A DNA stretch of 64,000 bases from Lepus europaeus (GCF_033115175.1 NC_084850.1:100565439-100629438), one strand, 5' to 3'; numbered from the stretch's first letter, positions 32,708-44,100 are shown. Notes: generated from the sequence alone by a model not told the origin. Numbers and translations are program-made.

Positions 32708-33530
32708 ACGCCTACCATGGTCCCAAAGGACTTTCCTAGGAAACTGTTGATCAGCTCCTTAGTGGGCACACTGCTCTATGCCTGCATTTTATCACTGTCA
32801 CCAAGACGTGTATCTCATTCCTTTGCACTGGGCCTTGCCTTACATATCTTAGTATCTTCAGCTCGTGAATATAATAATGAACTAACTTGAATCGCACCTA
32901 CAATGCTCTAGAAACAGGTGCAATTATAGTAGACAGCTCAAGGCTTTTTTTGAGAATTAGCACAATTCTCAAGGCCTTTGAGAACGAGCACAATTTCTCA
33001 AGTCTTACTCCAGGTTGGGCCACCATTTGGGGTCACTTCAATCTCTCGGAGCCTTGGCTTTCTCATCTGTAAATTCCATAAAGGGAGGAAGTTCTACAAA
33101 ACACTCAGCACAACGCCCAGCACACTTTGCCTACAAAACCAAAAAAGGGTCCCTTTTCTTCTACCTTCCTCTTAAATGCTAAATTAGGGGTGCCCTTGGC
33201 AGGCAGAAGTCCTTTATAAACCCGGAAACTAAGGATTCAGAGCTTCTTCAGTTTTCTCTCTTCTTTGCTTCTTTCATGGCAAGATGGATTTTAGCCTGAA
33301 TCCCCTGAATAATGGCCTTTTGCTCCCCAAGGTTCATAAAACACATAGGGATAGACATTATACAAAAGGTTTCATTTTAGACTCCTGTAGGGAAAGACAT
33401 GTAAAAATCAGACAACACCACACAGTTCATCCCATAGCAAACCTGGAAACTAGTCTCCAGGTCTCCAGAAATCCTACTCTCTTAGCACATTTAAAAATAC
33501 AGCAAGTGCTGCTTAAAAGCATCTATGCCA
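32708..33530. other. Non-coding; weak MIR at 33010-33130
   Basis: 'ggggtcacttcaatctctcggagccttggctttctcatctgtaaattccat' and 'caacgcccagcaca' at 33030-33125 are MIR-like (plus strand). The rest is unassigned. Confidence 0.45.
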
Positions 33531-33872
33531 GGGGCCGGCGCTGTGACGCAATAGGTTAATCCTCTGCCTGTGGAGCCGGCATTCCATATGGGCGCCGGTT
33601 CAAGTCCTGGCTGCTCCACTTCCGATCCAGCTCTCTGCTATGGCCTGGGAAAGCAGTGGAAGATGGCCCAAGTCCTTGGGCCCCTGCACCCACGTGGGAG
33701 ACCTGGAAGAAGCCCCTGGCTCCTGGCTCCTGGCTTCGGATCGGCGCAGCTCCAGCTGTTGCTGCCATTTAGGGAGTGAACCAACAGAAGGAAGACCCTT
33801 CTCTCTGTCTCTCCCTCTCACTGTCTGTAACTCTATCTCTCAAATAAGTAAATAAAATCTTTTTTTTTTTAA
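33531..33872 (+). mobile_element. CSINE, perfect TSD
   Basis: Full-length. A 16-base TSD, aaaagcatctatgcca, lies at 33515-33530 and 33873-33888. Head reads 'gtgacgcaataggttaatcctc'. Confidence 0.95.
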
Positions 33873-33888
33873 AAAAGCATCTATGCCA

Positions 33889-34384
33889 AACATATAAAAG
33901 GCTCTGCAGTTGTGCCTGCCTTCCTGTTTCTGAAAAAAAAAAAAAAAAGCTGATGCAATAATGGGGTAATGACATGGTAATAATTTTTATGGTGCCCTTT
34001 CCTCAAATGTCATATATGCTCACAGTTTTGAACTTTAGCATTTTGTACTCAAGTAAAGTAGTAAAAAAAAAAGAGTCCCAAACCTTTGTCTCTCATTGCC
34101 ATGTGAGAGTGATGCTACTGGGAAAACATCAAATCATTCATTCAGTGTTCTCAGGCCTCTCCTCTGGGGAGAGCACAGACCTCTCCCAGGCTCCAATCAA
34201 GGCAAGCTTCCTGGAGGCAGTGGTAAAATGAGGTGCCATGAAGAGACTGATGGGGTGAAGCAATGGAGAAGAAAAATGAAAAGGAGGACCCTGGCCTGCC
34301 TAAATCACAAGATTTATTTTAGGAATTATGTGAGATAATGGAGAAGGCCACTTTAAAAATAGTGGGCTACATACATACATAATC
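33889..34384. other. Non-coding, no recognisable element
   Basis: A runs at 33933 and 34062. No gene or family recognised. Confidence 0.3.
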
Positions 34385-34538
34385 AAAAATGTTACATCTG
34401 TGCATTCAACTAACCACAGATCAAAAATATTTTTGGAAAAATATTGCATCTGTATTGAACATGTACAGACTTTTCGTTCTTGTCATTATTCCTTAAACAA
34501 TACTGTAGAACAACTACTTACATAGAATTTACATTTTA
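34385..34538. mobile_element. Tigger/MER8-like fragment
   Basis: 'caactaaccacagatcaaaaatatttttgg', 'catctgtattgaacatgtacagac' and 'cttgtcattattccttaaac' match the inner part of the element at 15191. It is truncated by the SINE at 34540. Confidence 0.65.
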
Positions 34539-34539
34539 T

Positions 34540-34824
34540 TGGTTTTTAAAAAATGATTGATTTGAAAGACAGACTTACAGAGAGGAGAGGCAGAGGCAGA
34601 GACAGAGACAGAAGTTTTCCATCCGCTGGTTTGCTCCCCAGATGGCCACGATGGCTGGAGCTGCACCAATCCAAAGCCAGGAGCCAGGAGCCTCTTCGGG
34701 TCTCCCACACGGGTGCAGGGGCCCAAGGACTTGGGCCATCTTCTACTGCTTTCCCAGGCCATAGCAGAGAGCTGGATCAGAAGTGGAGCAGCTGGGGCTC
34801 GAACTAGCGTCCATAAGGGATGCT
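34540..34824 (-). mobile_element. CSINE, head lost
   Basis: Reverse copy stopping at 'cataagggatgctg', so the tRNA head is missing. A short GA stretch and the MARNA-like element follow. Confidence 0.88.
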
Positions 34825-34852
34825 GCAAGAGCGAGAGAGAGAGAAGCACTTC

Positions 34853-34975
34853 AAGATTTAATGGAAAGCAGAATGAAAAGATAAGTTTATTATGGTGTAA
34901 AAACATTTAAAATCCATGCAAGTTTTTCAGAGTATTCCATTTCCTATGAACTTTCTGAAGAGTCCTCATATAGAA
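34853..34975 (+). mobile_element. MARNA-like mariner MITE
   Basis: 'gaatgaaaagataagtttattatggtgtaaaaacatttaaaatccatgc' then 'attccatttcctatgaactttctgaagagtcctc'. The halves are partly inverted repeats, as expected of a MITE. Confidence 0.6.
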
Positions 34976-35039
34976 CAAACTTACTATGTGTGATTGGTTT
35001 GTGAGATTATAAGGCTGAGAAGTCCTATGATCCGCCACT

Positions 35040-35385
35040 GCAAGCTGGAGGAACAGGAACGCTAATGGCATTAATTCAGTACAAATCCAATGTTTTTGCT
35101 CACAGTTCTGGAGCCAGAGAAGTTCAACATCAAGGTGCCTGCAGGTTCAGTTGTCTGGTGAGGGCTGCATCCCCTGGAGGGAGGAATGCTGGATCCTCAC
35201 ACATAGCAGAAGGCGGAAGAGCAAGCAAGCTGATCGCTGCATGAGGTTCTTGTGTCCTCACAAGAACCTGCTCATAAAGGAGGAGCCCTCACGGCCTAAT
35301 AACTTCTCACTACCGTCGCATTGGCAACACCTTTTGATAAATGTCTCTCACCAAGATTCAAGGGGTAATATTAGAGTCTTCTAAT
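35040..35385 (-). mobile_element. MaLR/MLT-type LTR (antisense)
   Basis: 'tgctcacagttctggagcc', 'gtgagggctgcatcccctgg', 'tcctcacacatagcagaaggcggaagagc' and 'ggagccctcacggcctaataac' follow the reverse LTR layout. Confidence 0.55.
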
Positions 35386-35511
35386 GAATCCTTTATTCCC
35401 TATCTGGTCACTGGCAATTTTTAAAATTTATGTTTGAATTCATATAGTCACCAGAAGTTTTAACTGCAGAATTTACTAGCAGAGATCTCTGTGAGTAGAA
35501 ATGCTTCCAGG

Positions 35512-35844
35512 GGGCCGGCATTGGGGCATAGCCAGTAAAGCCGCTGCCTGCAGTGCCAGCATCCCATATGGGCGCCTGTTTCAGTCCCGGCTGCTCCACT
35601 TCTGATCCAGCTCTCTGCTATGGCCTGGGAAAGCAATAGAAGATGCTCCAAGTGCTTGGGCCCCTGCACCCACATAGGAGACCCGGAAGAAGCTCCTGGC
35701 TCCTGACTTCAGATTGGCACAGCTCCGGCCCTTTGCAGCCAATTGGGGAGTGAACCAATGGATGGAAGACCTCTCTCTCTCTGGCTCTGCCTCTCTATAA
35801 CTCTGCCTTTCAAATAAAAAAAATAAATCTTAAAAAAAAAAAAA
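35512..35844 (+). mobile_element. CSINE
   Basis: Full-length; 'gcctgcagtgccagcatcccatatgggcgcc' head, short CT tract, AAATAAAAAAAATAAATCTT tail. Confidence 0.93.
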
Positions 35845-36180
35845 CTTCGGTAACCAAAGAAATACAGTCTTTTCAACATCCTTCCTAACATCTATTTCAT
35901 CATAGGTATGGATAAATGGTTTGACCTCAGGGCCAAGGCCAAATGAACAGTGTCAACAACAACTCCAATGGGAGTATAACCAAAAGAGGAAAGAGGGAAA
36001 CTTCAGCCAACCTTCTCACTCAGGATTTGCATGCCTTAAAAGTTCTGGGGCAGTCAAGGTAGTGGAAGAGCTGTGTTTTGGATGAAGTTGATTAGGATCT
36101 CAATTTTTGTTCATCGTTTGAGAACATCAATATAAAAATAAAGTGGTAGAATTTGGAGAAGCCAAAACTCCATGAAGTAA
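35845..36180. other. Non-coding, no recognisable element
   Basis: Nothing recognised. Confidence 0.3.
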
Positions 36181-36183
36181 CAA

Positions 36184-36555
36184 TGTCTTAGTCCATTAAG
36201 TGCTGCTGTGTTAAAATTCTTGCTTCATTTTGTTAAAATACTTGAGATTGGGTAACTTAGAAAGAACCAAGATTTATTTCTCACAGTTCTGGAGACTGGA
36301 AGGTCAAGATCAAGGCTGTGGCATCTGATGTCTGGCAAGGATCTGATGAGCTCCACATCCAAGATGTGCTACCTCCCCCAGAGGGGAGGACTCACTCCTT
36401 CAGTGCCTTGTCATAGGAGCATTAATCTATTCACCAGTCCCCCATGTTGTAAACACCTCCTATTAAGCCCCCACTTCCCAATACTTTTGCATTGGAGACT
36501 AAGTTGCCAACACAAGAGTTTTGGAGGAAAAAAGGCATTCAAACCATAGAGCAAT
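36184..36555 (-). mobile_element. MaLR-type LTR (antisense)
   Basis: 'gtcttagtccattaagtgctgctg', 'acttgagattgggtaacttagaaagaacc', 'ttctcacagttctggagactggaagg' and 'gttttggaggaaaaaaggcattcaaaccatag' are clear reverse MST/MLT1 landmarks. Confidence 0.75.
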
Positions 36556-37009
36556 GAGACTTTTGTTGAGGCTGTAACCTATGGCTTTGGGCCTTGGCCT
36601 TCACTGAATAGATGAATTCTTGTAGCCTTGGAACCTGGGGGAGACTTACAGTCAGCTCTGTTTGGTGAGAGGCTTAACAGGAGGCATGAGTGTTTTGTCC
36701 TTGACAGGTGACTACAGTTTATGAGAGCTTTTTCATGGGCAGGTGAGGAGCTGTTGCTACAGAGGCACAAGTGCACATGTGGGGAGTTTCAGGACAACTT
36801 TTCTTAGACTGCTCTGGCTTTCAACAGTGGTCCTCAAGCCTCCAAGGACAGAGGGGAGTATAAGTTACCAATGGGCAAAGATCTGCATTAGCGGGCACAG
36901 CTGAGGCATAGACACAATCGTAGGGGAAAAAAAAAAAGCTTTCCGAATGCCAGCCTTTGTTACAGTTGCTGCATTCTGTGTGCTAATTCACCCAGGCCTT
37001 CATGGTACT
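36556..37009. other. Non-coding, no recognisable element
   Basis: Nothing recognised. Confidence 0.3.
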
Positions 37010-37984
37010 TTCCCCAAGAAGAGTGACAGGGGTTGGGACTTCCGGCATGACAGTGTGAAGAACTCAGTGGACCCTCTTCCCAGGGAAGAAAAACAACCAT
37101 TTACCTGGTGAGAATTTTAAAACACAGCCATTTAAAGTTTCTCGAAGCTGACCTAAGTTCACAGAGCAAACCAAAAAGCATCTATTCAAGCAAACCTAAC
37201 ACATGTTGGTAAGAATGGTGGGAGTCTACGGTGTTTGAGTGATGGTGTATGAATGTATGGTGTTTGCTTTCTCTCCTCCCCCTCAGCCCTCCCAGCTCCA
37301 TGTTACCCAAAGCCCTTATCCAAGGAGAGTGCAGGCTCAACAAGAGCTCCCTTTGCCCACAGCCCTCGGTGTTAGAGCTCCAGTCACAGGCGTCTCTCAT
37401 CCCCTCCATCCACTCTGTGTCACAGAAGCGCAATTGCATGGGGAAGAAGACTGGAGCTTCCTTCCCCCATCCAGTTCCCACTCAAAGGGCAGAGGTTTAC
37501 CCTAGGTATGGTGATACTAGGACCTCCCTCCAGATCCACTCCAAGGGTGATGGCTCCACGTGGGGAGGAAGAAGCAGGGAAGACAGGAGCTACACAGACC
37601 CTTTTGGCTCTTGCTTGCAGATCACAGGGGTCATTGCAGGCGAAGCAGGCCATGATCCCTGCTCCAACCCTTTCCCCAGTGCAGTGCCCAGAGGTTCTAC
37701 CCAAGGGCAGAGGCAAGACTAGAGGACTCAAAGCTCCAAAGCTCAGCTGAGGGGCTGATTTTATTTGGAACACACTGCAGAGAAACTCGTATCTTAAGGT
37801 GTAGGCAAAAACAGGAAGGACCTCAGTATCAGGCAATTAAGGAAAGGCTAATAGTTCCATGAAAACAATACCAATGTCCAAAACAGCAAATCAGCCAGGA
37901 GTTTAACACAGGAGACCAATGAAATGGGCAGCTATAAAGTACCCTGTGAAGATCATACTTGGAGCAGGTGTTTGACACAGCATG
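37010..37984 (+). mobile_element. Probable old L1 5' UTR region
   Basis: 'gggacttccggcatgacagtgtgaagaactcagtggaccc', 'gtgggagtctacggtgtttgagtga', 'gcagagaaactcgtatc' and 'ggcaattaaggaaaggctaatagttccatgaaaacaatacc' resemble the 5' region of an old mammalian L1. Proline-rich frames (37249-37722) are non-coding by-products. It appears to continue after several insertions at 39540-40360. Confidence 0.5.
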
Positions 37985-38292
37985 TAAGACACCACTTGCC
38001 TGCAGCCCGTATCAGAATGCCTGGGTTCAGGGCCAGTGCTGTGGGTTGCGCAACAGGTTAAAGCTTGGGTCTGCAGAGCCTGCATCCCATATGGGTACCG
38101 GTTTAAGTCCCAGCTGCTCCACTTCCAATCCAGCTCCATGCTAATGTGCCTGCAAAGTCAGCAGAAGGTGGTCCAAGTCCTTGGGCCCCTGCACCCACGT
38201 GGGAGACCTGGAAGAAGCTCCTGGCTCCTGGCTTCGGATTGATTCAGCTCCAGTGGTTGTGGCCATTTGGGGAGTGAACCAGCAGATGGAAG

Positions 38293-38326
<34 letters not shown>

Positions 38327-38590
38327 CTCTCTCTCAACTCTTTCTTTCAAATAATTAAAATAAATCTTTTTAAAAAATGCCGGAGTTCAAGTACTGGCTC
38401 CTCTACTTCTGATCCAGCTTCCTGCTAATGTGCACCTTGTGAGGCAGTGAATGATAGCTCAAATACTTGGACCCCTGCCACCCACATGGGAGACCAGGAT
38501 AGAGTTCCTAGCTCCTGGCTTTAGCCTGGTGCAGCCCTGGCTGTTGTGGGTATTTGGGAAGAGAACCAACAAATGTTTCAAAAGATCAGG
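37985..38590 (+). mobile_element. Old CSINE split by a younger CSINE
   Basis: A trace of the older head ('tatcagaatgcctgggttca') precedes 38028. Its body resumes at 38378 ('ggagttcaagtactggctcctc') and decays by about 38590. Confidence 0.75.
38028..38377 (+). mobile_element. Younger CSINE inside the older one
   Basis: Complete copy with CT tract and AATTAAAATAAATCTTTTT tail. 'atgcctgggttca' and 'atgccggagttca' flank it as an imperfect TSD. Confidence 0.9.
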
Positions 38591-38754
38591 CTTATCCATG
38601 AGGTTAGGAAGGTTGTGCATATATGCTGGGCTGCACCCACTAAAGAGCGATTGGAATGAGCACTTGAGAGCTACTAGTCCCTCCTGGCACATGCAGCAGA
38701 ATTGAAAGCCTTCCCCCAGCTACTCACAGACCCATCAGCAAAAGCTCAAGGAAG
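38591..38754. other. Spacer, no recognisable element
   Basis: Short unassigned stretch. Confidence 0.3.
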
Positions 38755-38985
38755 ATGCCTCAGTCCATTTGTGCTGTTATCACAAAATACCCAAGACTGG
38801 GTAATTTATAAAGAACAAAAACATACTTCTTACAATTCTGGAGGCTGGGAAGACCAGAATGAAGGCATCAGTAGATTCAGTATCTAGTGAGGGCTACTCT
38901 CTGCTTCCAAGACAGTGTCTGGTTGCTACATTCTTTGAAGGGAATGGATGCTGTGTTCTCACATGGCATGAGATGTGGAAGGAGG
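38755..38985 (-). mobile_element. MaLR-type LTR (antisense), part 1
   Basis: 'cctcagtccatttgtgctgttatcacaaaatacccaagactgggtaatttataaag' is a textbook reverse MaLR start. The SINE at 38986 splits it. Confidence 0.8.
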
Positions 38986-39239
38986 GTTGGCCTTGTGGCG
39001 TACCAGGTTAAGCCACTGTTTGCAATGCCAGCATCCCATGAAGGTGGCAGTTTGAGCCCTGGCTGCTCCACTTGCAATTCAGCTCACTGTTAATGCACCT
39101 GGGAAAGCAGTGGACGATGGCCCAAGTGCAAGGTCCCCTGCACCCGTGTAGGAGATCCAGAAGAAGCTCTGGGCTCCTGCTTCAGCCTGGCCCAGTCCTG
39201 GCTATTGCAGCCACCTGGGGAGTGAACCAGTGGATGGAT

Positions 39240-39279
<40 letters not shown>

Positions 39280-39311
39280 ACTCTACCTTTCAAATAAATA
39301 AATCTTAAAAA
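38986..39311 (+). mobile_element. CSINE inside a MaLR LTR
   Basis: Full-length copy; CT tract 39242-39278; tail AAATAAATAAATCTTAAAAA. 'gagatgtggaagga' before and 'gaagacatggaaggg' after are the imperfect TSD. Confidence 0.92.
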
Positions 39312-39490
39312 GAAGACATGGAAGGGCAAAAGGGAGGAATACTAACTCCCTCAACCTCTCTTACACAGTTGTTGATACTTTCATGAGGGCTCTGTTCTCA
39401 TGACTTAATCACCTCCTAAAAGCCCTGTCTCCTGATCACCTTGACAGTCAGCCTATGAACTTGGAGGGACACTTTCCAACCATAGCATAG
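39312..39490 (-). mobile_element. MaLR-type LTR (antisense), part 2
   Basis: 'tactttcatgagggctctgttctcatgacttaatcacctcctaaaagccc' and 'ggacactttccaaccatagca' complete the LTR. Confidence 0.75.
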
Positions 39491-39539
39491 CACTGATTGA
39501 ATAGTAAGCTATGCTAACCCAGGGACAACTTCTAAGGAG

Positions 39540-40024
39540 TTAGGCTTAAAAATCAAAAGAAAGAGAACAGGAAATAGGGCAGTGTTGTTGGACCCTTCAC
39601 ACTAAGTCAGAAATAAAAGTCATAGAATTAATCCAAGCAAGACATTATATGAATAAAATAAACCCAGCAATATAAGAAGACTCTGAAGGAGTATAGAGCT
39701 AATTTAGAATCCAGGGTTACTATAATATATGATCTGAAAATGCCTTGTGCACAACAAAAATGTATGAGGTGTGCAGAAAAAAAATGGAATGATGAGTTTT
39801 GTATAGTTAAAAATAAAAACGAATGAGAGAAACTACCCTTAATGGTGCTCCTGTGCGGGCCTTAGCAGACAAAGACCTCAAAGCAGCTGTTATAAATACG
39901 TTCAAAGAATGTTTCAGCCATTAAAGGAAATGTTTATGACAATGATTCATCAAACAGAGCATCAATAGGGAGAAAAAACCCATGTAAAACAAACTCAGTG
40001 AAAATTCTGGAGTTAAAAGGTACA
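39540..40024 (+). mobile_element. Old L1 5' UTR / ORF1-upstream region
   Basis: 'gccttagcagacaaagacctcaaagcagctgttataaatacg' and 'caaactcagtgaaaattctggagttaaaaggtacaatag' match the region just before and into L1 ORF1 in old mammalian L1. 'atctgaaatgaaaaaaaaaatgggctcaatagtag' at 40316-40350 continues it after a SINE. Confidence 0.6.
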
Positions 40025-40262
40025 ATAGGGGCAGGTATTTGGCACAGTAGTTATGACGTTGCTTACGACACCTGCATCCCATTTCAGAGTGCCTGGGTTA
40101 CGTTCTCAGCCCCACCAATTCCAGCTTACTGCTAATAGGCAACCTGGAAGGCAGCAGATGGTAGCTGAAGTCATTGGGTCCCTTCCACCCACATGGGAAA
40201 CCTCGATTGAGTTCCTAACTCCCAACTTCAGCCTGGAGAGTGAACCGATGGATACATTTTAA
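40025..40262 (+). mobile_element. Old CSINE, tail lost
   Basis: 'ggggcaggtatttggcacagtag' head and early-type body ('ggcaacctggaaggcagcagatgg'). It ends at 'gtgaaccgatggatac' without CT tract or clean tail. Confidence 0.8.
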
Positions 40263-40439
40263 AATTAAAAATTGAACAAAAAATAATGATGCTTTTTAAA
40301 AAAAAAAGAGTATAGTATCTGAAATGAAAAAAAAAATGGGCTCAATAGTAGAATTGTAAGTCGTTCATAATAAAGTGACTTTAGCACTGCCCAGCTCTTA
40401 CCCCAGCACGGTCTGAAGAACTTCCATTCATGCATATTA

Positions 40440-40504
40440 GCTATCTCCAGGACGGCCCAATAAACTTGTATGATAGGTACAGTAATGGGTATTTCACAGG
40501 TTAT
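40440..40504 (-). mobile_element. MIR SINE (antisense), part 1
   Basis: 'aataaacttgtatgataggtacagtaatgggtatttcacagg' is the reverse MIR middle. Two SINEs follow, and the MIR resumes at 41171 ('ttgaggctcagaagcatgagttaac'). Confidence 0.6.
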
Positions 40505-40520
40505 AAAAGACTTAGGGAGG

Positions 40521-40840
40521 GCTGGAGCCGTGGCTCAATAGGCTAATCCTCCACCTTGTGGCGCTGGCACACCGGGTTCTAGTCCCGGTCGGGGCACCGG
40601 ATTCTGTCCCAGTTTCCCCTCTTCCAGGCCAGCTCTCTGCTGTGGCCCGGGAGTGCAGTGGAGGATGGCCCAAATGCTTGGGCCCTGCACCCCATGGGAG
40701 ACCAGGATAAGCACCTGGCTCCTGCCTTCAGATCAGCGCGGTGCACCGGCCGCAGTGGCCATTGGAGGGTGAACCAACGGTAAAGGAAGACCTTTCTCTC
40801 TGTCTCTCTCTCACTGTCCACTCTGCCTTTCAAAAAAAAA
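40521..40840 (+). mobile_element. GC-rich CSINE subfamily, perfect TSD
   Basis: A 16-base TSD, aaaagacttagggagg, lies at 40505-40520 and 40841-40856. Head 'ggctcaataggctaatcctcc', duplicated B-box-like motif, tail 'tgcctttcaaaaaaaa'. Confidence 0.95.
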
Positions 40841-40856
40841 AAAAGACTTAGGGAGG

Positions 40857-41170
40857 TGGCATTGTGGCACTATGGGTTAGGAAGCTGCCTGCAAGGCCGG
40901 CATCCATATGGCAAGGGTACCAGCTGCTCTGCTCCAGATCCAGCTTCCTGTTAATGCACCTTGGAGGCAGCAGGTGATGGACTAGTATTTGGGCCTCTGC
41001 CACGTGGTTGGGAGACCCAGATTATTGAGCTCCTGGTTCTTGGCTTTGGCCTGGCCTAGTCCCGGCTGTTGCAGTCACTGGGGAGTAAACCAGTCAATGG
41101 AAAGTTCTTTCTCTCTCACTCTCTCTCATTCTCTCTCTGCTTTTCAAATAAATAAAAATAAATCATCTTC
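40857..41170 (+). mobile_element. Old CSINE next to a young one
   Basis: 'gtggcattgtggcactatgggttagg' head, diverged body, short CT tract and AAATAAATAAAAATAAATCATCTTC tail. The young GC-rich SINE landed immediately before its head. Confidence 0.88.
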
Positions 41171-41260
41171 AAAAATTGAGGCTCAGAAGCATGAGTTAAC
41201 CCATAGAAGATGATACAAAATGTCATAGACTGAGCTAGCATGTGAGCCCTTCCTCAGAAA
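41171..41260 (-). mobile_element. MIR SINE (antisense), part 2
   Basis: 'ttgaggctcagaagcatgagttaaccca' and 'gactgagctagcatgtgagccc' complete the MIR begun at 40440. Confidence 0.6.
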
Positions 41261-41599
41261 ATATGAGTTCTGCTGCTCCTTCAGATTCATGCATTTATGC
41301 TGCATGTATTGAGCACCTCCTGGATGCCAAGCACTTGGACTATCAGGATTAGAGTGTATCCATTCAGAACTTACCATGTAATGTTTGGCTTTGGTTTTAG
41401 CTAAGGCGTCAAGTAACGTTGAATGGTCTCTTGATTTGATTTGGGCTGTGGTCCCATGAATCATCAGTACATTCTTTACTAAGGAGAAGAGCTCAGATGG
41501 CTTCTTGGGTGTCTGGGACCACCCCCCTCCTCAAGAGGCCAGAGGCTCCAGTGTTAAATGGCGATTTCAGTTCTCAGAGTACCCTAAGACTGTGAGGTT
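41261..41599. other. Non-coding, no recognisable element
   Basis: Nothing recognised; precedes the second 76 bp array. Confidence 0.3.
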
Positions 41600-42442
41600 G
41601 ACAGCTGGGGCTTCATAACAAACCTTGGGACAGACTCCCAGTGATTTCAGAGGCCTCATACCAACAAGACAGATCCCCATCTACCTGGGACTGAAACCTG
41701 AGGACAGAGACATGCAAAGGATTCACACACCTAGCAGCCTGAGCACTGACACGTGACTATCTCAGAGTAAGATGGTAGGAAACAGAACACTGCAGAGGGC
41801 AAAGACATCATACCTTGAAAATCAACTCCCAGACTTTGGAGCACAGGCTACCAAATGGTTTAGAAATATCACACCCTGAACAAGACGCCAAAGACCTCAG
41901 ACTCACACTTTAGGACACACACAAAGAAAGTCCAAAGACTTCCCACCTCGAACATGAACCTCAAAACGCCTTAGGTTAAAAAGTGGAAGAAAAAAAAAAC
42001 ACAATGAGAGTTCACAGACATCACACTCTAAACTAGACCCCAAGTAATTCAGATGAAACTTGGCACACAGAACATCTACAAGTTCAAAGAACTCACACCC
42101 TAAACACCAACTCTCAAATACTTCAAGACACAAACATCACAACACAGACGCTGAGAGATCTCAGAAGCCTCCTATCCTGAAAGCAGACTCACCAAATACC
42201 TCAGGCTCAACCCTTGAGGAAGAAACTCCTGAGACTATCAGAGTCCATATCCTAATCATGGAACTCTCCATTACGTCAAACTCAAACCTTGGGGTATAGA
42301 ACCCAAAAGAGAGGAGAGAACTAGCGTCCTTGGATCCTTAAGACCTAAAACCTTGGTCCACAGACCTCAAAAGTTCAGGGAACTCATATCCTGTGAACAC
42401 AGATCAAAAACCTGAGATTCAAATGTTTTGAAAACAGAGCCT
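41600..42442. repeat. Degenerate ~76 bp tandem array, block 2, segment a
   Basis: Same word order and orientation as the array at 1-2337 ('cagactcacactttaggacacac', 'gttcaaagaactcacaccc', 'taaacaccaactctcaaatacttcaa'). The first units near 41600-41700 are the most diverged. No coding signal. Confidence 0.7.
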
Positions 42443-42744
42443 TGGGGCCGGCACTGTGGCACAGCGGATTAAAGCCCTGGCCTGAAGTGCTGGCATCCCA
42501 TATGCTCCTCTTCCAATCCAGCTCTCTGCTATGGCCTGAGAAAGCAGTAGAAGATGGCCCAAGTGCTTGGGCCCTTGCACCCACATGGGAGACCTGGAAG
42601 AAGCTCCTGGCTCCTGACTTCAGATCGGCACAGCTCCGGCCATTGCGACCATCTGGGGAGTGAACCAGCGGATGGAAGACCTCTCTCTCTGTCTCTACCT
42701 CTCTCTAACTCTGTATTTCAAATAAATAAAATAAATCTTTAAAA
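42443..42744 (+). mobile_element. CSINE, perfect TSD, inside the array
   Basis: A 12-base TSD, aaaacagagcct, lies at 42431-42442 and 42745-42756. The head region between 'cccatatg' and 'ctcctcttcc' is shortened. Confidence 0.94.
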
Positions 42745-43574
42745 AAAACAGAGCCTCAAAGATTTTCAGGAACCTTGCACCTTGGCCACAGGCCTCACAA
42801 ACACTGCAGACTCCAATTTTGGTATGCAGACCCTCTAAGAGTTTAAGAGACTCATACCCTGAAAACAGACCCAAAAAAGACCTCAGACGCCACCATGGGA
42901 CAGACCTTGAAAGATTTCAGAGACCTCACACATTGAACACAGACCTCAAATTACCTCAGGACTCAGACTTTCCAAGCTTGCAGAGAGCTGACATCTTGCC
43001 TAAGAACCCCACACACCTTGGAGCACAGACCCTCAATGAGTTCAGAGACTGAACGCCCAGAACACAGGCCTCTAGGTATCTCAAACTCACACCCTGGAAC
43101 AAAGCTCACCAAAGCATTTGGAAACCACAAAACCTCAAACATGGACTCCAAATACTCAAACGTCACCATCTAGGGGACAAACACACTCCAAGAGTTCAGA
43201 GATTTTTGCACACTGAATGAAGAACCTGAATTACCTCAGTCTCAAAATTTCAAATAAAGACCGACAACAAATTCATAGACCTCTAACCAAGAACATGAAC
43301 TTCCAAACACCTGACTCAATAACTTGGGACCCAGACCACCAAAGAGTTTAGAGACCTCACAGCTTTGGCAAAGACCTCCAGATACCCCACATCCCAACTT
43401 TGGGTCCCAGACCCTCAAGGAGATAAGATATCTCAAACCCGAAACAACACATCACAAACACCTTAGCATAAACCACAAGACAAGGCTCATCAATGAGTGC
43501 AGAGACCTCACACCAGTAACAAGACTCTAAATACTTTAGACCCACACAGTGAAATGCACACCTTTGGTGATTTC
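42745..43574. repeat. Degenerate ~76 bp tandem array, block 2, segment b
   Basis: Clear units: the CAGACC anchor falls at 42827 and 42901 (74-base step), with 61-63 base steps to the next two. 'gagtttagagacctcacagc' and 'gagtgcagagacctcacacc' occur at 43344 and 43494. Confidence 0.75.
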
Positions 43575-44100
43575 AGGCATCTTGTATTAATTGTGTCTTT
43601 TATTTTCTATATTCTGATGCTTTGACATCTGTAGCCTTGCCCCTCCCAGGGTTAGAGTCCTAGGAATGGTATTGGTCAAGCGAGTGTGTTTTTCAAATAT
43701 GCATCAACCAATTCAGAACCAACATCCCCATCCACCCCTTCTATCAGGCTCTTATACTCTGGACCACCCTCCACCTGCCCAGTTTACCCCAGGGATGGCT
43801 ACCAGACAACTAGGGACTTCCTATGTACCCCAGGGTGCACTGCCATCATTCAAACTACAAAGCCTGCCTACCCTGTCCAGCCCACTCCTTTTTGTGAAAA
43901 CTCTTAACAACAATTGCCCATGTCCCTCTGCCCCCTGACTAACCATGGTGCATCTACATGGCCCTCACGGAACGATGTGCCCCTGTCTCAGGGAATCTAC
44001 AGGTACTGTGAGCTATCTTTTCATTGGTAGTCATGTCCTGATCTGTGGGTCTTACCATACCTAAATAATAATAAAGCCTATTTTTTTTCAGATTTATTTA

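Noticed and set aside
37249-37836. Long overlapping frames of 138-157 codons
   Set aside because: They lie in probable L1 5' UTR, are proline/serine-rich, occur on both strands and show no domain.
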